In this document: positions 44,400-50,640 of the stretch, piece after piece
How positions within the stretch are numbered: position 1 is the first letter of the stretch
Layout: each line of letters starts with the position of its first letter
DNA from: a bacterium
Lineage (GTDB): Bacteria > Cyanobacteriota > Vampirovibrionia > Gastranaerophilales > Gastranaerophilaceae
Assembly: GCA_017482685.1 (NCBI GenBank)
Contig: JAFUMP010000003.1
Location: 1-50,640 of the forward strand
Reading direction: 5' to 3'
DNA: 50,640 bases
Translations under genes and position numbers: made by a program
The notes under the pieces: model-generated
What the model was told of the DNA's origin: nothing
Database searches by the model: none
The model's input: the letters and a program-made list of their open reading frames with translations, nothing else

Positions 44400-44428
44400 T
44401 TGAAAATTACTTAAAAATATTGTATAAA
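44400..44428 (+). promoter_or_regulatory. Promoter of gdhA
   Basis: TTGAAA (44400-44405), 17 bp, TATAAA (44423-44428) with TG just before (extended -10). Confidence 0.7.
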
Positions 44429-44464
44429 AGAAATTGCAATAGTTTTATGGAGTATATTTAAAAG

Positions 44465-45814
44465 ATGAACGAATATTTAAATAGAGTTATTTCTCAAATT
44501 GAAACAAAAAATCCAAATGAACCTGAATATATACAAGCTGTAAAAGAAGTTCTAGGAACAGTTAAACCACTTTTGGAAAAACACACAGAATATGAAAAAC
44601 TTGCGATTTTAGAAAGAATTACTGAGCCAGAACGAATAATAACTTTTAGAGTACCGTGGGTTAATGATAAAGGTGAAATAATTGTAAATAGAGGCTATCG
44701 TGTACAATACAGCTCGCTAATCGGCCCATATAAAGGAGGTTTAAGATTCCACCCAAGCGTTAACCAAAGCATAATGAAATTCTTAGGCTTTGAACAAATA
44801 TTCAAGAATGCTCTAACAGGACTTCCTATTGGCGGTGGTAAAGGCGGTAGCGATTTTGACCCAAAAGGTAAATCTGATACTGAAATAATGCATTTTTGTC
44901 AAAGCTTTATGACCGAGCTATATCGTCATATTGGACAAGATGTTGACGTACCTGCTGGCGATATTGGAGTTGGCGCAAGAGAAGTTGGATACATGTTTGG
45001 ACAATATAAACGTATAAGAAACGCTTATGAAGGTGGAGTTCTTACTGGAAAAGCAATATCTTATGGTGGTTCTTTAGCAAGAAAAGAAGCTACTGGATAT
45101 GGCTTAATTTTCTATGTAAGAGAAATGCTAAAAGCTCACCAAAACAGCTTTGAAGGAAAAACAGTTGCGATTTCAGGCTCAGGTAATGTTGCAATATATG
45201 CTGCAGAAAAAGCTATGGCTCACGGCGCAAAAGTTGTTGCAATGAGCGATTCTAATGGCTGTATTTATGATCCAAAAGGCATTGACTTAGATTTAATCAA
45301 ACAAATTAAAGAAGTAGAACGTGGTAGAATTTGTGAATACTTGAGAAAGCATTATGATGCTGTATATACTGAAAAAACAGGAGCTGATTCTCCTATTTGG
45401 GAAATTAAAGTTGATATAGCACTACCTTGCGCAACACAAAATGAAGTATCTTTAAATTCTGCAAAATCTCTTGTTGCTAATGGTGTTATAGCTATTGGTG
45501 AAGGCGCAAATATGCCTTGTACACAAGAAGCAACTGATTTCTTCTTAGAAAATGGTATCCTTGTTGCTCCAGCAAAAGCTGCAAATGCAGGTGGTGTAGC
45601 GACTTCTGCTATCGAAATGTCACAAAATAGTATGAGATATTATTATACATTTGAAGAAGTAGAAGCAAAATTGGAAAGAATCATGATAAATATTTTCAAC
45701 TCTTGCAAAGAAAACGCAGAAAAATATGGTTGCGCAGGAAACTATGTAGCTGGTGCAAATTTAGCAGCATTTAGCAAGCTTGCAGAAGCAATGATTGCAC
45801 AAGGCGTTGTATAA
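44465..45814 (+). CDS. gdhA: NADP-type glutamate dehydrogenase
   Basis: 449 residues, hexameric-type length. It makes glutamate from 2-oxoglutarate and ammonia. YKGGLRFHPSVN and GLPIGGGKGGSDFDPKGKSD carry the substrate Lys residues; VAISGSGNVAIYAAEK is the dinucleotide fold. Glu-rich GGAG lies 14 bases before the ATG. A perfect terminator follows. Confidence 0.95.
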   Translation: MNEYLNRVISQIETKNPNEPEYIQAVKEVLGTVKPLLEKHTEYEKLAILERITEPERIITFRVPWVNDKGEIIVNRGYRVQYSSLIGPYKGGLRFHPSVNQSIMKFLGFEQIFKNALTGLPIGGGKGGSDFDPKGKSDTEIMHFCQSFMTELYRHIGQDVDVPAGDIGVGAREVGYMFGQYKRIRNAYEGGVLTGKAISYGGSLARKEATGYGLIFYVREMLKAHQNSFEGKTVAISGSGNVAIYAAEKAMAHGAKVVAMSDSNGCIYDPKGIDLDLIKQIKEVERGRICEYLRKHYDAVYTEKTGADSPIWEIKVDIALPCATQNEVSLNSAKSLVANGVIAIGEGANMPCTQEATDFFLENGILVAPAKAANAGGVATSAIEMSQNSMRYYYTFEEVEAKLERIMINIFNSCKENAEKYGCAGNYVAGANLAAFSKLAEAMIAQGVV

Positions 45815-45840
45815 AATAGAATATTAATTCTAAATATAAT

Positions 45841-45880
45841 TAAAGAGGAGTAAATTTTAGATAAAATTTACTCCTCTTTA
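45841..45880. terminator. Bidirectional terminator after gdhA
   Basis: TAAAGAGGAGTAAATTTTA is followed, one or two bases later, by its complement: a near-perfect 40-bp inverted repeat between converging genes. Confidence 0.85.
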
Positions 45881-45904
45881 ACATTAATTTCATATAAAAA
45901 ACAA

Positions 45905-46522
45905 TTAATCTTTTTTAATAAAATCCTCATGTCTTGAATATAAATAAACAAATCCAACAAGAGCTACATAGAATAAAAGTTCTGCAGATTCTTCAAAGAC
46001 CAAAAGATGCATTTCTTCAGCATATAATCCTCCAATCATACCGATTAAAAGTAAAACAAAATTCCAAATTGGGAATTTGATACTCCAAAGTTTTTGCCAA
46101 AGAGTTATAAATAATTTATTCACTAAAAAATATAGACCTACAAAAGCCATATAAATACCATAAATTACATGAGCTAGCCAACCATATTTAATTTCTGACC
46201 AACGATAAAACGCGTTTTCCTCACCTGGAATTGGGAAAAATATTGTTCTTCCACAATTTACTTCACGTATTAATAAAATACCCAAAACCAAAGCTACGAA
46301 AGTAAAAAACTTTTTATCCACTTTTGGTCTAAGTGCAAAAAACAAGCCTAAAAATAAAACTACGAGTTGTATATTTTCAATAACTCCGTTTTCAAAACCA
46401 TACCTTTCAGGCAGAAACATAACAGCTGGAATAATAGCCAATGCAGTTAATACACCAACCCAAGTTATATTCTGAAACCCAAAGTTAACATGACTTTTTA
46501 CAAATTCACATAGTTTACACAT
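45905..46522 (-). CDS. Polytopic membrane protein, unknown
   Basis: 205 residues with about six hydrophobic helices. Conserved-looking polar residues in loops include REVNCGRTIFFP, YAEEMHLLVFEESAELLFY and a Cys pair CKLC at the start. AAAGGA precedes the ATG. It lies downstream of recJ in the same direction with a gap of about 45 bases. Function unknown. Confidence 0.55.
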   Translation of the reverse strand: MCKLCEFVKSHVNFGFQNITWVGVLTALAIIPAVMFLPERYGFENGVIENIQLVVLFLGLFFALRPKVDKKFFTFVALVLGILLIREVNCGRTIFFPIPGEENAFYRWSEIKYGWLAHVIYGIYMAFVGLYFLVNKLFITLWQKLWSIKFPIWNFVLLLIGMIGGLYAEEMHLLVFEESAELLFYVALVGFVYLYSRHEDFIKKD

Positions 46523-46566
46523 TATATTATCCTTTATATTCTTAATTCCAAAAATCTTTTTCTTAC

Positions 46567-48900
46567 TTATAAATCAATTACCATAAAATTATTCTTATAA
46601 TCATTTATGGTATTCATTAGCTCGACAAACTCAGCATACTTTATTGAATGTAAAGCTTTTGATAATTCAACCCCAGCAGAAAATTCAATTTTATAAGCTT
46701 CGTCTCCTCTTAATTCTATCTTAATCATACCGCAATCTTGAAAAACTTCCAACAAAGTTTCAATCACTTCTTCTGAAACCCCGAGAGCCGAGGCTCCTCT
46801 TAGAAGAACAAAATTTCCTTCTAAATTATTACAACAATACTTAATCATACTTGCAAAAGATTTTAATAAAGCTTCTTCATCCGCCTTATAATTTTGATAA
46901 TTCATATAGTGAAGCGCACTTGCACAAACAGTTTGCTTTAAATTAGTACAAACATCATCATCACAAGGATAGTCAAAAAACATTAAAACATCATTTTTAC
47001 AAGCTGTTTGACGATTAACAATAGATTCAGAAATATTTCTATAAGGTTTTAAAGCCTCTTTAATTTTTAAATCCTCAACAAAGACAGAAATACCCAATTT
47101 AGAATTTTTAATATAATCATCAACTTGAGCAAAAATATTTGTTTTTTTACGGTGATCATAAATCTTTATTTCTGATTTTTCTTCCTCTACCAAAGCATCA
47201 GAATGAATATCTTTAATAATTAATTGGATATCAGTTGTTCCATTAAATGTATTTAATTGCGGAGCAAAGGCAATATCTAATTTATCTCCAGCAATAAGCG
47301 GGATATCACCTCTTGACCACCAAACACAGTCTTTAGAGCCATTAGGAGTGTCAATAATCAGTTTTAAATGGTCTTTAGTTGAGCCCATTAATTTTTTTTG
47401 CTTTAAAGTTAGATTCTTAATAGCAAAAGTTGGACTTGGATTTGAAGCCCCAAAAGGCTCAAGCTTATTAATTTCTTCGACTAAAGAAATATCAATATCT
47501 TTAATATCTAATTCTAAATCGATATCCAAAGACGGATTGAGCTTTTGTCCATTTAACATTTCGTCAATAGTCTGATTCAAAGCTTTTTTAACAACTTCAA
47601 AAGTTGCTTTTTCCTCACTAAAAGAAAATCCTCCAGCAAGTTGGTGACCGCCATAACCATCAAATAGTTCAGATACGACTGACATAATATCGTATAAATT
47701 TAATTCTTTAACACCACGAGCAGAACAACGATACTGTTTTGTCTCCTCGTGATAAGTCATTATAAAAGCTGGTTTATAATATTTTTCAACAAATTTTGAT
47801 GCAACAATACCTACTATCCCAATATGCCAATCTTTATTGAAAAGAACTATTGCATTATCTCTCATGCCAGTCGATTTCCACATAGCATCAGCTTCTTCAA
47901 AAGTTGTTGCACATAATTCTTGGCGAATTTTATTAAAATTTTCTAAAGTAATTATTGCCATTTCAATTTCTTGCTTATTATCCGAAGTCATTAATTTAAT
48001 AGCCGCATCAACCGTATCTATTCTTCCAGAAGCATTCACTCTTGGAGCAATTGAAAAAGCAACTTGCTCGGAAGTTAAGCCATTTTCAACATTTACCCCT
48101 GCCACATCAAGCATGCGTTTTAATCCATAGTGTTTTCCACTAGCAATAAGCTCAAGACCTTTTGTTACAAAATACCTATTTTCACCGATTAAAGGCACAA
48201 TATCAGCGATTGTCCCAACCGTAACATAAGGTAAAATTTCATAACTAAAATCAAGCTTGTCATATTTTTCTAAAACTCCTTGAGCTAACTTGAAAGCAAC
48301 CCCAACTCCAGCAAGCGAAGTCAAATATTCAATTTGCATTGCAGTTAGTTTTTCATCTAAAGCATTCATTGCTTTTGGATTAATAATCGCATAAGCTTCC
48401 GGTAACTCTTCTGGAGCTTCGTGGTGATCAGTAATTATAATATCTCTTCCAAAACTCTTTATAAACCTAACTTCTTCATTATTGCTAATCCCATTGTCAA
48501 CTGTAATGATAAGCTTTGGTTGCTTCTGGCTCATTAATTTTATTAAAGCTTTCGTATTAAGTCCATGCCCTTCAGTTTCGCGATTTGGAATATAAAAATC
48601 AACTTGTGCACCAAGAAAACGGAATGTTTTTAAAAGAAGCGAAGTTGACGTTACACCATCTGCGTCAAAATCACCATATATTAAAATATTTTCTTTCTCA
48701 TCAATTGCTCTTACAATTCTTTCAACCGCCTTATGCATATCACAAAAAGCATTAGGATGAGTTAAAGTAATTTCAAGAGGATGCAAAAACTCACGTTTTG
48801 CATCCTCTGAGACTATACCTCTTACTTCCAAAAGCCTATCAACTAAAGACTTTTGATTATTTATGTCACTTTTTAATACCCATTCCTTTGTACAACGCAT
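46567..48900 (-). CDS. recJ: Single-stranded-DNA-specific exonuclease RecJ
   Basis: 777 residues. DHH motifs: IYGDFDADGVTSTS (D-x-D-x-D-G), VDNGISN, ITDHHEAPEE (D-H-H), RVNASGRIDTVD; DHHA1 part: GGHQLAGGF. The OB domain follows (about 460-560) and a C-terminal extension of over 200 residues of unclear role. It degrades ssDNA 5' to 3' in repair. Its start overlaps the upstream protease gene by 28 bases, so they are coupled. Confidence 0.9.
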   Translation of the reverse strand: MRCTKEWVLKSDINNQKSLVDRLLEVRGIVSEDAKREFLHPLEITLTHPNAFCDMHKAVERIVRAIDEKENILIYGDFDADGVTSTSLLLKTFRFLGAQVDFYIPNRETEGHGLNTKALIKLMSQKQPKLIITVDNGISNNEEVRFIKSFGRDIIITDHHEAPEELPEAYAIINPKAMNALDEKLTAMQIEYLTSLAGVGVAFKLAQGVLEKYDKLDFSYEILPYVTVGTIADIVPLIGENRYFVTKGLELIASGKHYGLKRMLDVAGVNVENGLTSEQVAFSIAPRVNASGRIDTVDAAIKLMTSDNKQEIEMAIITLENFNKIRQELCATTFEEADAMWKSTGMRDNAIVLFNKDWHIGIVGIVASKFVEKYYKPAFIMTYHEETKQYRCSARGVKELNLYDIMSVVSELFDGYGGHQLAGGFSFSEEKATFEVVKKALNQTIDEMLNGQKLNPSLDIDLELDIKDIDISLVEEINKLEPFGASNPSPTFAIKNLTLKQKKLMGSTKDHLKLIIDTPNGSKDCVWWSRGDIPLIAGDKLDIAFAPQLNTFNGTTDIQLIIKDIHSDALVEEEKSEIKIYDHRKKTNIFAQVDDYIKNSKLGISVFVEDLKIKEALKPYRNISESIVNRQTACKNDVLMFFDYPCDDDVCTNLKQTVCASALHYMNYQNYKADEEALLKSFASMIKYCCNNLEGNFVLLRGASALGVSEEVIETLLEVFQDCGMIKIELRGDEAYKIEFSAGVELSKALHSIKYAEFVELMNTINDYKNNFMVIDL

Positions 48901-50090
48901 GTCATTTGCCCCAATACTTCAATAGCTTTCTTTAACTGAACATCATTTTTATTTTTAACATGTTCCTCTGTTAATTCTACCACAACATCAGGAGTTATGC
49001 CTTTTTTGTTAATATCTTGTCCAGAAGGAGTTAAATATCTCTGTATTGTAATATTCATGCCAGCTTCATCAGGGAGCTTATTAATTTCTTGAACAAGTCC
49101 TTTTCCAAAAGATTGTTCCCCAACTATCGTTGCACGATGATTATCTTTCAACGCACCTGAAAGAATTTCACTAGCTGAAGCTGATCCTTTATTAATCAAA
49201 ACAACAATTGGCTTATCTGTCAATTGACCATAACGAGCTCTTGTTGTTGTTTTGTATCTATCTCTATCAACTGTGCTTACTATAACCCCACCTTTTAAAA
49301 GCATGTCTGAAATATAAATAGCGTTAGTTAAAAGGCCTCCTGGATTTGAACGTAAATCAAGAATAATTCCTTTTTTATTAGCCGAATTATTCAAAATCGT
49401 CTCGATTTCAGAAGAAGCATTCTTACTAATAAAAGAACTTAGTCTTACATATTGAATATCTTCAGGTATAACAGTTGTATCAAACGGTGGTTTACAAGAA
49501 ACAGATTTTACTTCAATCTCATCGCGAACTATTGTGTAAATCTTATTTGGAGTATCTTTTCTTTGAATTAATAAATTAACAGTAGTTCCTTTTTCGCCTC
49601 TTATTTTGTCCGCTGCAGCATCAATATTAATCCCTTTTGTGCTTTCACCATTAATTTCAAGAATCTTATCATCAGCTAAGAGCCCCGCCCTCTCTGCTGG
49701 AGAGTCCTCTAAAGGTGCAATAATAACTAATTCACCGTCACGAAGTCCAATTTGCGTCCCAATGCCTTTTAAAGAACCTTTAATAGATTGTGTCTCTTCA
49801 GAAAATTCTTTTGGAGGTAAAAACCTAGTATACGGATCATTCAAACTTGCTAACATAGTATCAATAGCAACATAGGCATCTTCTGGAGTTTTGAGCTTAT
49901 GTTCATATCGATATCTCCACTTTGCCCAGTCTTGTGAATTATTTGTAGAATCATAAAACTTTTTGTTTACAATCTTCCAAACATCATCATATAATTCTGT
50001 TGGCGTAGCTGCAATTGAAGCACCATTGAATATATAAATAGCTAATAACGCTACCATACTTGTTTTAATATATTTTTTTGCTCTTTTCAT
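48873..50090 (-). CDS. ctpA: Carboxyl-terminal processing protease (S41)
   Basis: 405 residues. A signal peptide (MVALLAIYIFNGASIAA), a PDZ domain (about 95-175, GIGTQIGLRDG..APLEDSPAERAGL), then the S41 domain with GSASASEILSGAL (catalytic Ser) and GEQSFGKGLVQ (Lys). It trims periplasmic protein C-termini. The N-terminal helical part fits the cyanobacterial CtpA type. Transcribed with recJ. Confidence 0.9.
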   Translation of the reverse strand: MKRAKKYIKTSMVALLAIYIFNGASIAATPTELYDDVWKIVNKKFYDSTNNSQDWAKWRYRYEHKLKTPEDAYVAIDTMLASLNDPYTRFLPPKEFSEETQSIKGSLKGIGTQIGLRDGELVIIAPLEDSPAERAGLLADDKILEINGESTKGINIDAAADKIRGEKGTTVNLLIQRKDTPNKIYTIVRDEIEVKSVSCKPPFDTTVIPEDIQYVRLSSFISKNASSEIETILNNSANKKGIILDLRSNPGGLLTNAIYISDMLLKGGVIVSTVDRDRYKTTTRARYGQLTDKPIVVLINKGSASASEILSGALKDNHRATIVGEQSFGKGLVQEINKLPDEAGMNITIQRYLTPSGQDINKKGITPDVVVELTEEHVKNKNDVQLKKAIEVLGQMTCVVQRNGY

Positions 50091-50199
50091 TTATCTTCTC
50101 CAAAACTATTTATTAATATTATAGTACACAATCTTTTCAAGTTAGGCAAATTTTATTTTTACGTGTTTTGATATAAAAAAACGATTAAAAATGGTATAT

Positions 50200-50640
50200 A
50201 TGAAAATCGGATTTAACGTCTTTACGAATAATAACAATAATAACTCAATCTCATTTGGTGCTGTTGAAAAAATTAAACACATCAAACGCTTGCCAAATGC
50301 GCCTTGCGCCCTTTGTGGCAAAAAAGCGATAATGGAAGATGCCGTTAAAAAAGCTTACGCAAGTGTAACTTTACCTCTATCAGTTATAGTCGGAAAAGGG
50401 CTTATGGACAAGTGGAAAGATAAACCTTTAATCTGAGAAGTAATAACCGTATTCGCACAAGTTTTTCCAAAAGAATCACTTGATCAAATGATTGTAAGAG
50501 ACGAAGAATTTTTACTACTTAAAAAAGCTGCCGTAAAAGAAATTATAAATATCCGAGGTGGTGATGGTACTGACCAAGCAAGCCATAAAGCAATTTTAAA
50601 ACTATACAACAGTGTTTTACAAGATTCCAGAAGCGAATTA
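50200..50640 (+). pseudogene. Frame interrupted by TGA at right edge
   Basis: The frame begins MKIGFNVFTNNNNNNSISFG and has CALCGKKA, a possible zinc half-site. TGA at 50434-50436 ends it, yet the same frame stays open to the window end with a protein-like sequence (VFAQVFPKESLDQMIVRDEE). So a single in-frame TGA splits one gene. It may be a mutation of TGG or an error. An alternative ATG lies at 50191. It carries the N-terminal S-F-G-A patch. Function unknown. Confidence 0.5.

Noticed and set aside
50434..50436. UGA read as tryptophan or selenocysteine
   Set aside because: Trp is TGG in every gene I checked (for example GNWKMN of TpiA), and I saw no SECIS-like hairpin or Sec context after this TGA.
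1..50640. CRISPR arrays, tRNA or rRNA genes
   Set aside because: No regular repeat-spacer series, no tRNA cloverleaf with GTTCRA-type arm and no rRNA sequence was recognised.

Overview
This AT-rich bacterial window has a core of ordinary chromosomal genes and, at the left, an accessory region with phage-type genes and many palindromes. Several traits fit a gut Gastranaerophilales-type bacterium (the non-photosynthetic sister lineage of Cyanobacteria, 'Melainabacteria'): many small TPR proteins, a CHASE2 adenylate cyclase of cyanobacterial type, ThyX, oxygen-independent NrdD and a PFL activase, and several unrelated proteins with an F-x-G/F-K-x patch near the N-terminus. The lineage is inferred from protein character only; there is no rRNA gene here. 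I saw no tRNA, rRNA or CRISPR array.

Positions 1-14,740 are accessory, nearly all on the minus strand. They hold a phage portal-type protein, a family of short proteins starting MAF..RFRRP, a lysozyme or transglycosylase-like protein, a lipase, a GNAT-like protein and small phage-like proteins, mixed with CreD, a TPR protein and an M48 protease. Three 3' gene remnants each begin at a copy of a hairpin built on CGTGCAAT. A 123-bp two-hairpin segment interrupts one MAF-family gene without changing its frame.

Positions 14,990-34,130 are housekeeping: a zinc dehydrogenase, TPR proteins, a phosphopantetheinyl transferase, NrdD, a CHASE2 cyclase, an overlapping set for KDPG aldolase, a sugar kinase and a CsaB-like pyruvyl transferase, a small tyrosine recombinase with inverted repeats over its start, an amino-acid binding protein, ThyX, a diguanylate cyclase, TrkA-TrkH and TpiA.

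Positions 34,200-50,640 hold rpmI-rplT behind a strong promoter and structured leader; a plus-strand cluster of a pentapeptide-repeat protein, a HAD-type phosphatase, a 45-residue membrane peptide and a protein-kinase-fold protein; GlgC; an HD-like protein; PflA; GdhA; a membrane protein; RecJ; a CtpA-type protease; and a reading frame broken by TGA at the right edge.

Two regulatory themes stand out. Many genes have clear AGGAGG-type ribosome sites, but at least seven have a -10 box only 5-7 bases before the ATG and no such site, as expected of leaderless mRNAs. Strong hairpin terminators separate most units, and TGA is almost unused as a stop. The most unusual items are the 123-bp interrupted gene, the hairpin-headed 3' remnants, the kinase/phosphatase cluster and the inverted-repeat control region of the recombinase.
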